From Thermohalobaculum xanthum (GTDB lineage: Bacteria > Pseudomonadota > Alphaproteobacteria > Rhodobacterales > Rhodobacteraceae): a stretch of DNA of 64,000 nt. The notes below the pieces were generated by a model. The model was not told the DNA's origin, did no database searches, and saw nothing but the letters and a program-made list of their open reading frames with translations. Position 1 is the first letter of the stretch. The number at the start of each line of letters is the position of its first letter. This document shows positions 51,777 through 59,521 of the stretch, in pieces. Where the stretch lies: NCBI RefSeq assembly GCF_016623495.1, contig NZ_JAEHHL010000001.1, positions 558,001 through 622,000 of the forward strand. The letters run 5' to 3'. The position numbers and the translations under genes are program-made.

Positions 51777-52145
51777 TCACGCGCATTTCGTTGTTCCGCA
51801 GGCATCGGCGCGGCTCGCGATGCGCGACCCGTCACGCGCATACGCAACCGCACCAGCGCGCGTGGCCTCGAGCGCCGCGATTCGCCGACGCGCCGCGCCC
51901 AGCCCGTCGCGCACGGCATGGATCAGACGCTCGTTCGCGCGCGCATCCGCGATGAGCGCCGAAAGGCCTTCGCGCATCGCGGCGGCGCGCTCCATGCCCG
52001 GCCATGCGGCCTCGAGCCGCTCGACATAAGCGGCCTTCTCAAGTGCGAGTCCTTCGAGATTCGTGAGCTCTCCGGCAGTCAGCAGCACCCGCTCGCGCGC
52101 CAGCAGAGCGTGCCCCTCGGCCAGCAGCGTCTTGGCGTCGTCCAT
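51777..52145 (-). CDS. FlgN-like flagellar chaperone candidate
   Basis: A 122-residue soluble helical protein (LTAGELTNLEGLALEKAAYVERLE) that fits the FlgN pattern of a long hairpin with the phrase L..L...K..Y...L. FlgN escorts hook-filament junction proteins FlgK and FlgL. ATG 52145 sits behind GGGGAG and overlaps none of the rod-binding gene; GTG 52151 would overlap its stop. Assignment rests on position and pattern, not on strong similarity. Confidence 0.62.
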   Translation of the reverse strand: MDDAKTLLAEGHALLARERVLLTAGELTNLEGLALEKAAYVERLEAAWPGMERAAAMREGLSALIADARANERLIHAVRDGLGAARRRIAALEATRAGAVAYARDGSRIASRADACGTTKCA

Positions 52146-52147
52146 TC

Positions 52148-52477
52148 TCACTCCCCGCTCGCGAGGCGTCCGACCAGCGCCTCGGCAATGCCGATCGGCC
52201 GGCTGCGCGCGATATCCTTCGCGATCTCGCGCGTGAGGAGATCGGAGAACCCGGTGTCTCCGGCATCGCCCGCGCGCGAGCCGAGCGCGCGCGTCAGCCC
52301 CAATTGCTTGAGCATTTCAGCGAGAAAGGCCGCTTCGAACTCCACCGCGACCTGAGGGGAAATGCACGGCGCGCCCGCGAGGCCCTCCGGCAACGCATTT
52401 TCCGGATTGCGATCACGGACTGCGCCCGCTCCTTGCATACGCGCCTCCGGAACAGCTCTCGACACCGCGTCTGGCAT
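52148..52477 (-). CDS. Rod-binding protein, FlgJ N-terminal domain only
   Basis: A 109-residue protein matching the FlgJ rod-capping domain (VAVEFEAAFLAEMLKQLGLT, GFSDLLTREIAKDIARSRPIGIAEALV) without the C-terminal muramidase domain. The enzymatic role is probably taken by the separate transglycosylase at 44674. ATG 52477 has GGAGG 7 bases upstream; the longer frame to 52519 lacks such a site. Confidence 0.82.
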   Translation of the reverse strand: MPDAVSRAVPEARMQGAGAVRDRNPENALPEGLAGAPCISPQVAVEFEAAFLAEMLKQLGLTRALGSRAGDAGDTGFSDLLTREIAKDIARSRPIGIAEALVGRLASGE

Positions 52478-52496
52478 TTCTCGCCTCCATATGCTC

Positions 52497-52548
52497 CCCG
52501 ACTTATTGTCGGGATCCAATGGACGTGATGCGCGTAAAGAATCGGTAA
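52497..52548. promoter_or_regulatory. Divergent promoter region with hairpin and CtrA-like box
   Basis: Between the FlgJ-like gene and fliK lie a CCCGAC/GTCGGG inverted repeat (52497-52513) and GTAA-N7-GTAA at 52534-52548. On the minus strand the latter reads TTAC-N7-TTAC, one mismatch per half from the CtrA box TTAA-N7-TTAA. CtrA controls flagellar genes in Rhodobacterales, so a role is plausible, but single degenerate matches occur by chance. Confidence 0.3.
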
Positions 52549-52596
52549 GCTATCCGGTCTATGACCGTCCGTGGGACAGAACCTGCGGGGCCACTC

Positions 52597-54132
52597 ATGA
52601 ACAGCCAGATCCCATCCATCGACGAGCCGTTGCGCGTCACCCCGCGAAAGGCGGACGTCACGGGCCGGGCACAAGGGTCCACGACCGACCGTCGGCCACG
52701 TGACCCGCAAGCCGGCGGCCAGCGGGATTTCTCCGATGCCATGGTCAGCGCACGACCGGACGGGCCGGCGTGGTCACGTGGTTCTGACGAGACAAGTGCT
52801 CGACCAGATGCGTCCCGGGCGAGATCCCAGATGGGCGACGAGGACGCCACGATGGGCTTGCTTGCCCCTAGTGTGCCCGATGCAACGGCAGAACGACAAT
52901 CGTCGTCCGCCAGGGCCATGGGGCACATCTTCCGGCCCAACGCCGCGGGCGCCCCGGCGCCGCTCGCTGCGACCGCCACAGCGCCTGCTCCGATGAACAG
53001 CGACGATCAAGGGGCAGCCGGCGGCTCGAGCCCTACCGAGGTGGAGGTGGCGGCGAAGCGGGCGAAGCCATTCACGACCGTGACAAGCCCGCCGAGCGGC
53101 GCCATCCCCGCGCAAGGTGAGGGTTCGCAGACCGAAGCACCGCGCAATTCGGACACAGAACCCATCGGGGCTTTCGTGCCTTCCACGCCCCGCGCCGCGA
53201 CGGGAGCGACCCTGCCCCGGGTCGGAGCACACATGGCAGGGCGCCCGGGAATCACCTCGGCTGAACCCACGTCCGGCCGGTCCGGCAGTTCGTCGCCCCA
53301 GTCAGGCCTGACGGGCGAGGTGCCCCCGGTCGGCTCGATGTCGTTGCGCGCCGAGCTTGCCGCTGCCTCAAGGGATGCCGTTGCTGGGAACGCGCTTCCC
53401 GGAGAGGCGTCTCAGCGACTGACGCGCGAAGCAACTCCATCCTCCGGAACACCTGCAGCCTCGGATCAGGATCGACCGTCGGCTGAGAACCCGAAAGCGG
53501 AACCGGCACGGCCCCCGCTCTCGTTGGCTCGGGCGGAGCCTGCCGCATCACCTTTGCGCGGAGGCGCCGATCGCCTCGTCGGAAGTGCAGCCACATTGCA
53601 CTCGGAGCGTGCCGATCTCTCGGGCTTCGTTCCGTCGACGACGACTCTGCCACAGATTGGCAGCCCGGCCACCTTCACCTCATCCACCCCGTTCCCGGCC
53701 CCGTCGGCTCTAGCGGCAGAAGCTGCGAGGCAAATCAGCGCTGCGATTTCGGCGAACACGGACAGCCAACACATCGAGCTGCGCCTTGATCCGCCGGAAC
53801 TCGGCCAGGTCGAGATCCACTTCGACTTCGGCAATGAGTCTCTCCGTGCCGTCGTGTCTGCAGAACGTACGGCAACCGCCGATCTCCTCAAGCGCCATGT
53901 TGAAACCCTGATCCAGCAACTTCGCGACGCAGGTTTTTCTGGCGTCGATCTCAGCTTCGGCCAATTTGCGCATGGTGAAGGCGAGCGCCACCGGAGCCGG
54001 GCCGGCTCGGACTTCTCTCCGCGGGAGCGAAGCCGCGACGCCGCGGCGACCAGAACGATGGAGTCAAGCGAGCGCGGCTTTCACGACCAGCGCCGCACCA
54101 CCACCGACCAGGCGCTCGACGTCAAGGTCTGA
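52597..54132 (+). CDS. fliK: Flagellar hook-length control protein FliK
   Basis: A ~511-residue protein. The first ~370 residues are low-complexity, Pro/Ala/Ser-rich, as in FliK rulers. The C-terminal FliK domain (about 390-470) has LRLDPPELGQVEIHFDFGNE and HVETLIQQLRDAGFSGVDLS. It sets hook length and triggers FlhB switching. Start uncertain: ATG 52561 is also open; 52597 leaves more room for the promoter region. Followed by flgD after 18 bp. Confidence 0.88.
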   Translation: MNSQIPSIDEPLRVTPRKADVTGRAQGSTTDRRPRDPQAGGQRDFSDAMVSARPDGPAWSRGSDETSARPDASRARSQMGDEDATMGLLAPSVPDATAERQSSSARAMGHIFRPNAAGAPAPLAATATAPAPMNSDDQGAAGGSSPTEVEVAAKRAKPFTTVTSPPSGAIPAQGEGSQTEAPRNSDTEPIGAFVPSTPRAATGATLPRVGAHMAGRPGITSAEPTSGRSGSSSPQSGLTGEVPPVGSMSLRAELAAASRDAVAGNALPGEASQRLTREATPSSGTPAASDQDRPSAENPKAEPARPPLSLARAEPAASPLRGGADRLVGSAATLHSERADLSGFVPSTTTLPQIGSPATFTSSTPFPAPSALAAEAARQISAAISANTDSQHIELRLDPPELGQVEIHFDFGNESLRAVVSAERTATADLLKRHVETLIQQLRDAGFSGVDLSFGQFAHGEGERHRSRAGSDFSPRERSRDAAATRTMESSERGFHDQRRTTTDQALDVKV

Positions 54133-54150
54133 AGCAGAACGGGTCCCACC

Positions 54151-54852
54151 ATGAACGTGACGACAACGCATGCGCTTTTTCCATCGAACATCGGCGACTG
54201 GCCCGGACGCGATGCCACGGACGACAGCGAGGCGACGTCCGATTTCGAGACGTTTCTGACGCTCCTGACGGCCCAGCTCCGCAACCAGGACCCGATGCAA
54301 CCGATCGATTCGACCGAGTTCGTTGCCCAGCTTGCCAGCTTCACGACGGCGGAGCAGCTTGTGGGCGTCAATGAGCGGCTCGATGGCTTGCAGGTCCAGG
54401 GCGCTGCGTCCGAGATCGCGGCCCTGGGCGCTTGGATCGGCAAGGAAATCGCCGCGACCGATGGCAGCTTCCGCGCTCTCGGCGGACCCATGGCATTCGG
54501 GGTGCCCGTCAACTCGGCAGCCGATGGAATAACGGCACGTGTTCTGAACGCCTCCGGCGACGAAATCGCGCGCTTCCCGCTTGAAGGACCGAACCTGCGC
54601 AGCGGGGTCTGGGACGGCAGGGCCGCGAATGGTGCGTTCGTGCAGGATCAAGACGTGAAAATCGTGCTCGATTACAGCGTTGGCGGCACCGTGATCGCGC
54701 AGCAGCCGGCAAGCGTCTTTCGGAAGGTTGTCGCGATCCGCGGGACGGCTGAAGGCATCGTGCTCGACCTCGCGGACGGCGGAACGCTCGATGCATCCCG
54801 GATCGGGCAGCTGCGCGATCCGGACGCGCCCGAGCCGCCATTGGCTTCCTGA
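54151..54852 (+). CDS. flgD: Flagellar hook capping protein FlgD
   Basis: A 233-residue hook cap protein: FETFLTLLTAQLRNQDPMQPIDSTEFVAQLASFT at about 31-64 is the diagnostic region, followed by a FlgD Ig-like/Tudor part (SGVWDGRAANGAFVQ). Hook protein flgE does not follow; instead polysaccharide genes begin after a 277-bp gap. Confidence 0.94.
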   Translation: MNVTTTHALFPSNIGDWPGRDATDDSEATSDFETFLTLLTAQLRNQDPMQPIDSTEFVAQLASFTTAEQLVGVNERLDGLQVQGAASEIAALGAWIGKEIAATDGSFRALGGPMAFGVPVNSAADGITARVLNASGDEIARFPLEGPNLRSGVWDGRAANGAFVQDQDVKIVLDYSVGGTVIAQQPASVFRKVVAIRGTAEGIVLDLADGGTLDASRIGQLRDPDAPEPPLAS

Positions 54853-55077
54853 CGATCGAGTGAGATGCTGCCGGCGAGACGGGATCGCGCCGATCCGAAC
54901 CCTCGCGCGGCGCTCGAGGTCGTGTGCTTGAGCGCCGTTGGCACGCCGCAACGGTCCGCGGCCGCTGTCCGCGGCGGATGCACCCACCGCGTCTTTCTTA
55001 TTGCACCGCAATCGCTCCCGTCGGAAAGTTACCCTCGCGCGCTCAAGGCGCGGCACGTTGATGAACCATGAGTAGAA

Positions 55078-55112
55078 GGGCGCATCCGGCTCTGTCGAGC
55101 GCCCATTTTATT
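55078..55112 (+). terminator. Terminator-like hairpin in the ugd leader
   Basis: GGGCGC (55078-55083) and GCGCCC (55099-55104) can pair over a 15-base loop, followed by ATTTTATT at 55105-55112. It ends 17 bases before the ugd ATG. It may end transcripts from flgD or act as an attenuator for ugd; the short stem and long loop make this uncertain. The rest of the 54853-55129 gap shows no gene. Confidence 0.35.
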
Positions 55113-55129
55113 GTGCGACGAGGGATGCC

Positions 55130-56434
55130 ATGCGTATTGCGATGATCGGGACGGGCTATGTCGGCCTGGTGTCGGGCGTCTGCTTCTCCGACTTCGGCCA
55201 CGAGGTCGTCTGCGTTGACCGCGACCAGTCCAAGATCACGCGGCTCGAAGCTGGCGAGGTGCCGATCTTTGAGCCGGGGCTCGACGACCTTCTTGCGCGC
55301 AACGTCGAAGCAGGGCGGCTGCGTTTCACGACCGACCTTCCCGAGGCGATGAAGGGTGCCGACGCGGTGTTCATCGCGGTGGGCACGCCAACCCGCCGCG
55401 GCGATGGGCATGCCGACCTCAGCTATGTCTTCGGCGCCGCCGAGGAACTCGCGCCGCTGATCGAGCACTATACCGTCGTCGTCACCAAATCGACCGTACC
55501 CGTCGGCACCAATGCCGAGGTCGCGCGACGCATCCGGGCGACCGCACCCGACGCGCCCTTCGACATCGCCTCGAACCCGGAATTCCTCCGCGAAGGTGCC
55601 GCGATCGAGGATTTCATGCGACCCGACCGGGTCGTCGTAGGCGTCACGTCCGAGAAGGCCCGGGCGGTCATGGCCGAGATCTACCGCCCGCTCTTCCTGC
55701 GGGAAACGCCGATGGTCTGGACCACCCCCGAATCGGCCGAGATGATCAAGTACGCGGCCAACGCCTTCCTCGCGACAAAGATCACCTTCATCAACGAGAT
55801 CGCCGATCTTTGCGAGAAGGCCGGCGCCGACGTGCAGCAGGTGGCAAAGGGGATCGGTCTCGACGGGCGCATCGGGTCGAAATTTCTGCACCCCGGACCG
55901 GGGTATGGCGGCTCCTGCTTTCCCAAGGATACCTCGGCCCTGGCCCAGACCGGCCGCGAGTTCGCGTCACCGATGCGGATCGTCGAGACCGTGATCGAGG
56001 TGAACGACGCGCGGAAGCGCAAGATGGTGGACCGCGTCGCCGAGGCGCTCGACGACCGGCTTGCGGGCAAGAGGATCGCGGTTCTTGGTGTCACCTTCAA
56101 GCCCAACACCGACGACATGCGCGACGCCCCGGCGCTGACCATCGTGCCGGCCCTGATCGGATCCGGCGCGGAGGTCCGTGTCACCGATCCCCAGGGCCGC
56201 AAGGAGGGCGAGGCCCTCCTGCCCGGGGTAAGCTGGCACGCGAACGCCTACGAGGCGGCGCGCGATGCCGACGCACTGCTCATCCTGACTGAATGGAACG
56301 AGTTCCGCGCCCTTGATCTCGCGCGGCTGCGCGGCTCGATGCGCGGAGAGGTGATGATCGACCTGCGCAATGTCTATCACCCGCAAGACGCGCGCGCGGC
56401 AGGCTTCCGCTACAGCTCGGTGGGACGGGCGTGA
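55130..56434 (+). CDS. ugd: UDP-glucose 6-dehydrogenase
   Basis: A 434-residue NAD-dependent enzyme oxidising UDP-glucose to UDP-glucuronate. The Rossmann start MIGTGYVGLVSGVCFSDFGH, Lys-containing substrate region, and catalytic Cys263 in GYGGSCFPKDTSAL are present. Its substrate is the product of galU (28075). The stop overlaps the epimerase GTG by 4 bases, so the two steps are coupled. Confidence 0.95.
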   Translation: MRIAMIGTGYVGLVSGVCFSDFGHEVVCVDRDQSKITRLEAGEVPIFEPGLDDLLARNVEAGRLRFTTDLPEAMKGADAVFIAVGTPTRRGDGHADLSYVFGAAEELAPLIEHYTVVVTKSTVPVGTNAEVARRIRATAPDAPFDIASNPEFLREGAAIEDFMRPDRVVVGVTSEKARAVMAEIYRPLFLRETPMVWTTPESAEMIKYAANAFLATKITFINEIADLCEKAGADVQQVAKGIGLDGRIGSKFLHPGPGYGGSCFPKDTSALAQTGREFASPMRIVETVIEVNDARKRKMVDRVAEALDDRLAGKRIAVLGVTFKPNTDDMRDAPALTIVPALIGSGAEVRVTDPQGRKEGEALLPGVSWHANAYEAARDADALLILTEWNEFRALDLARLRGSMRGEVMIDLRNVYHPQDARAAGFRYSSVGRA

Positions 56435-57495
56435 CGGGAGCCACGAGAGTATCCGGCGCGCAGACCGAAGCCTCCGGGTCGCGCGAACCGCCCATCCTGG
56501 TGACGGGCGCCGCGGGTTTCATCGGCGCCTTCATTGCCGAGCGTCTCCTGCAGTCCGGGCGCCGCGTCGTCGGGATCGACAACCTCAACGACTATTACGA
56601 CCCCGCGCTCAAGGAAGCGCGGCTCGACCGCCTGCGCCAGCATCCCGGCTTCGCGTTCGAGCGGATCGACATCTCGGATACGCGCGATGTCGAGGATCTC
56701 TTCGCGCGCATCAGGCCCCGGATCGTCGCCCATATGGCGGCCCAGGCCGGGGTCAGCTACTCGATCGAGAACCCGCACGCCTATGGCGCCTCGAACCTGA
56801 CGGGCTTCCTCAACATCCTCGAAGGGTGCCGGGCGGTGACGACACGTCACCTCGTCTACGCATCGTCAAGCTCGGTCTATGGCGGCAATGCCCGCGTGCC
56901 GTTCAGCGTCCACGACAGCGTCGATCACCCGGTCAGCCTTTACGCGGCAACGAAGAAGGCCAACGAGCTCATGGCCCACAGCTATGCCGCGCTCTATGGC
57001 CTACCGATGACGGGCCTGCGATTCTTCACAGTCTATGGCCCGTGGGGCCGGCCCGACATGGCGGTCTGGAAATTCACCCGCGCGATCCTCGCAGGGGAGC
57101 CGATCACGGTGAACAACCACGGCAAGATGTGGCGCGACTTTACCTATATCGACGACATCGCCGAGGCGGTCATCCGCCTGCTCGACCTGCCAGCCAGTCC
57201 CGAGCCCGCATTCGACCGAATGGCACCGGATCCGGGGTCGAGCTGGGCACCGCACCGCGTCTACAACATCGGCAATCGCCGGCCCGAGGCACTCATGGAC
57301 CTCATTGCGCTGATCGAGCGCGAGATCGGGCGAGAGGCGATCGTGCAGATGCGGCCGCTCCCACCCGGAGAGGTGCTCGAGACTTCGGCCGACACCACCG
57401 AGCTCGAAGCCGTCACCGGATTTCGCCCGTCGACGCCCCTCGCCGAAGGGATCGCGCGTTTCGTTCGCTGGTATCGCGAGTATCACGCGGTCTGA
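56431..57495 (+). CDS. UDP-glucuronate 4-epimerase family (extended SDR)
   Basis: A 354-residue extended short-chain dehydrogenase. NAD motif VTGAAGFIGAFIAERLL begins near residue 24; catalytic Ser in YASSSSVYGGN and Tyr/Lys in LYAATKKANELMAH; FTVYGPWGRPDMAVWKF is the region typical of UDP-glucuronate 4-epimerases. With ugd just upstream, the likely product is UDP-galacturonate. The GTG start gives ~20 extra N-terminal residues before the core. Confidence 0.9.
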   Translation: MTGATRVSGAQTEASGSREPPILVTGAAGFIGAFIAERLLQSGRRVVGIDNLNDYYDPALKEARLDRLRQHPGFAFERIDISDTRDVEDLFARIRPRIVAHMAAQAGVSYSIENPHAYGASNLTGFLNILEGCRAVTTRHLVYASSSSVYGGNARVPFSVHDSVDHPVSLYAATKKANELMAHSYAALYGLPMTGLRFFTVYGPWGRPDMAVWKFTRAILAGEPITVNNHGKMWRDFTYIDDIAEAVIRLLDLPASPEPAFDRMAPDPGSSWAPHRVYNIGNRRPEALMDLIALIEREIGREAIVQMRPLPPGEVLETSADTTELEAVTGFRPSTPLAEGIARFVRWYREYHAV

Positions 57496-57551
57496 ACGCG
57501 GTCGTCACGTCAGTCCGTTCCACTCTTCGGGCCTCGGCCTCTCATGTCGGA

Positions 57552-58715
57552 CTATTCGCGGTCGAAGAGCATCCTCTTCGACCGCGAAAGCAGCGAGAGC
57601 CGCTGCGAAAGCGTCCCGGCGACGAGGAACTTCAGAGCGACGCGCCGCCATGCGTCGATCCCTCCTGACTCGGCGAACCCCTCCCCTGGAATTGCGCCCA
57701 GGATCAGCCTCGCGGCAACGCGCTCGGCGAGTGCGGGGCGGCGCCACGAAGACGGCCATCTGCTCCCGAACACGAGCACCGCAAGCAGCGCCGAGATGCG
57801 GACGAAGTGCCCGGCATCGATCGAGATGGCCGCGGCAAGGTCTTCAGCCAGTTTCGCATCGCTCCGCCCCTCGATCAGCGTCGCGATGTCGTGCAACCAG
57901 CGCAATCTGCTGAAGACATGTTGAAGCCCATGCACCGAGAGGAAGACGAGGTCACCCCGCGGGCTCGGCACCATGATCGTGCGCCCGGTCTGATCGATCC
58001 GCTGCACCAGCATTCCGCCGTCGAGGGCATCAAGACCCGGCCACCCGCGATAGGCGATGCTCCGCGCATGAAGTTCGACTGTGAAGTCCGCGCCGGGCAG
58101 GCGAAGCTCGATATCCTTCGAGACGCGCGCGCTCGGCGGCAGCGCCATCTCGTCCGAGCAAGGTTCGAAATCTGCGACATACCCGATCCGGCCGAGTTCT
58201 CGGGCGGCCTCGTCGAATTCTGCATCGGTGACAAGCAGATCGAGATCCCGGCTCTGGCGCATTCCCGCCGAGCCATAGAGACGCTCGGCCAGCGCCCAGC
58301 CCTTGAGCAAGGCGGGGCGGATGCCCACAGAGCCCAGGGCATCGACGATCCGAAGGGTCTCGGCCTTCTGCCTGAGAGCTGCGATCCCCGCATCTCGCGC
58401 CGCCCCTTGAAGCGCCTCAAGTACCTCACCAGGGATCGAGACGCCCCTGAGCGCACCGGACAAGATTGGCGCGACCCGGTGGCGCTTCACCGCGAGATCG
58501 ATGAAGCGACCCCATGCGCGTGGCGTCAGACGCTGGGCAATCTCGTCGACTTCTCGCATCGCAGCCTCGCGGGCGGCGCCCACCGAAAGTGATCGCGCGA
58601 TCAGTGCAAGCTCGGGCGGCCACGCCCCCGGCAGCGGAGCGAGCGATGCGCGGGCAAACTGGCGGTCGTTGCCGCCCGCTCTCGCGCCCTGATGTTCCCC
58701 TACTCGCTGAGTCAC
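57552..58715 (-). CDS. Nucleotidyltransferase family protein (PF14907-like)
   Basis: A ~387-residue protein with the nucleotidyltransferase core: ALLKGWALAERLYGSAGMRQ then SRDLDLLV (the D-x-D metal pair), and later VELHARSIAYRGWPGLDALD. The remainder is helical. Similar uncharacterised proteins (NTP_transf_5) often lie in polysaccharide or peptide-modification clusters; substrate unknown. The GTG start at 58715 is a best guess. It converges on the epimerase gene, and its last codons contain a 15-bp inverted repeat. The 202-bp gap upstream (58716-58917) shows no gene. Confidence 0.7.
   Translation of the reverse strand: MTQRVGEHQGARAGGNDRQFARASLAPLPGAWPPELALIARSLSVGAAREAAMREVDEIAQRLTPRAWGRFIDLAVKRHRVAPILSGALRGVSIPGEVLEALQGAARDAGIAALRQKAETLRIVDALGSVGIRPALLKGWALAERLYGSAGMRQSRDLDLLVTDAEFDEAARELGRIGYVADFEPCSDEMALPPSARVSKDIELRLPGADFTVELHARSIAYRGWPGLDALDGGMLVQRIDQTGRTIMVPSPRGDLVFLSVHGLQHVFSRLRWLHDIATLIEGRSDAKLAEDLAAAISIDAGHFVRISALLAVLVFGSRWPSSWRRPALAERVAARLILGAIPGEGFAESGGIDAWRRVALKFLVAGTLSQRLSLLSRSKRMLFDRE
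57555..57588. terminator. 15-bp perfect hairpin inside the 3' end of the nucleotidyltransferase gene
   Basis: TTCGCGGTCGAAGAG (57555-57569) and CTCTTCGACCGCGAA (57574-57588) are perfectly complementary with a CATC loop. The repeat begins next to the stop codon of the leftward gene and encodes its last eleven or so residues. It lies 60 bases after the epimerase stop, so it can act for both converging operons. No T-run. Confidence 0.65.
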
Positions 58716-58917
58716 GCGCTGGTCTCGTCCGCTGGTTTGTGTGGGAGCCGGGATCAGGCTCGCCCTTCGACTGTTTAGACCGGGATGCGCGGAACGGAAA
58801 CGCCAGCGACGGTGAAGACATGTCAGCCAGATCGAGTGACCGGTTGGCGCGCAGCAACTCACACCCCGGATGGCGCGCCAGCCCCCTCGCCCTGACTGTA
58901 TCGATCAGCGTGGCGTA

Positions 58918-59509
58918 TCACAGTTCCTGGCGCATGACGTCGAGCACGAGCACATCCGCCACTTCGTTGCCAAGGATCCGGCGCGCAGCGACCCGCAGGC
59001 TCCGCCGCATCTCTTCGATGATCCGCGCATCCGTGTAGGTCTCGTCAAAGGCGCCGGTATAGGACATAGCGAAGAGCTCGCGGAGGAAGGCGTCGCGCAG
59101 TCGCGGCAACATCCTGTGTGTGAAGTCACTCATCTCCGACGGCACGTCCACTGCAAGCTCGAACAGGACCAGAGCCCGCGTCGTCTCGCCGCGAACCACC
59201 GGGATGATCAGCTGACGCCCCACTGCAATGAAGTTCCGCGACCCCGACGGATCCCCGGGCTTGTCGTCATAGATGCTCGCATGGCTGCCCGGATCCGCGA
59301 TATCTGAATCCGGGCCGGACCGCCCGCCCCCTGGATCCTGCTCAACCTTGATGGCCAGTGCATCGGCGTCACCCGCCGCCGCATCCGCGCGCACGCTCCC
59401 CCCCCCCCTCGGCCGACCCGCCTGCCGGCGCAACGTACCATGCAGCGCCCAGCGCGCCCGTGAGTGCGCCGATCGCGAGCAAACCAAGCAGCCCGACTGC
59501 CTTGATCAC
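58918..59509 (-). pseudogene. FliL-like flagellar membrane protein, frame broken by an 11-G run
   Basis: From GTG 59509, with GGGAGG 5 bases upstream and flgH ending 12 bases before, the frame encodes a membrane anchor (VIKAVGLLGLLAIGALTGAL, then GAAWYVAPAGG) but stops soon after the G run at 59398-59408. The next frame carries the rest without its own good start: SRNFIAVGRQLIIPVVRGE, LVLFELAVDVPSEMSDF, a C-terminal domain as in FliL-type basal-body proteins. Removing one G joins both into a 196-residue single-pass protein. FliL stabilises the stator-rotor region. Whether the gene is dead, switched off or misread cannot be told from one sequence. Confidence 0.8.
59398..59408 (-). repeat. Mononucleotide run of 11 G (minus strand)
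   Basis: Eleven consecutive C on the plus strand, flanked by T on both sides. It falls between the membrane anchor and the soluble domain of the FliL-like gene. Ten (or seven, or thirteen) G would keep frame; eleven does not. Runs of this length are hot spots for polymerase slippage and for sequencing error. Confidence 0.95.
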
Positions 59510-59521
59510 GGCCGCCTCCCT

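Noticed and set aside
59401-59441. Alternative start for the FliL-like protein within the second frame (TTG 59487 or GTG after the G run)
   Set aside because: TTG 59487 yields an Arg-rich N-terminus without membrane anchor, and the later GTG lacks a ribosome site; the anchor in the other frame with GGGAGG is far more convincing.
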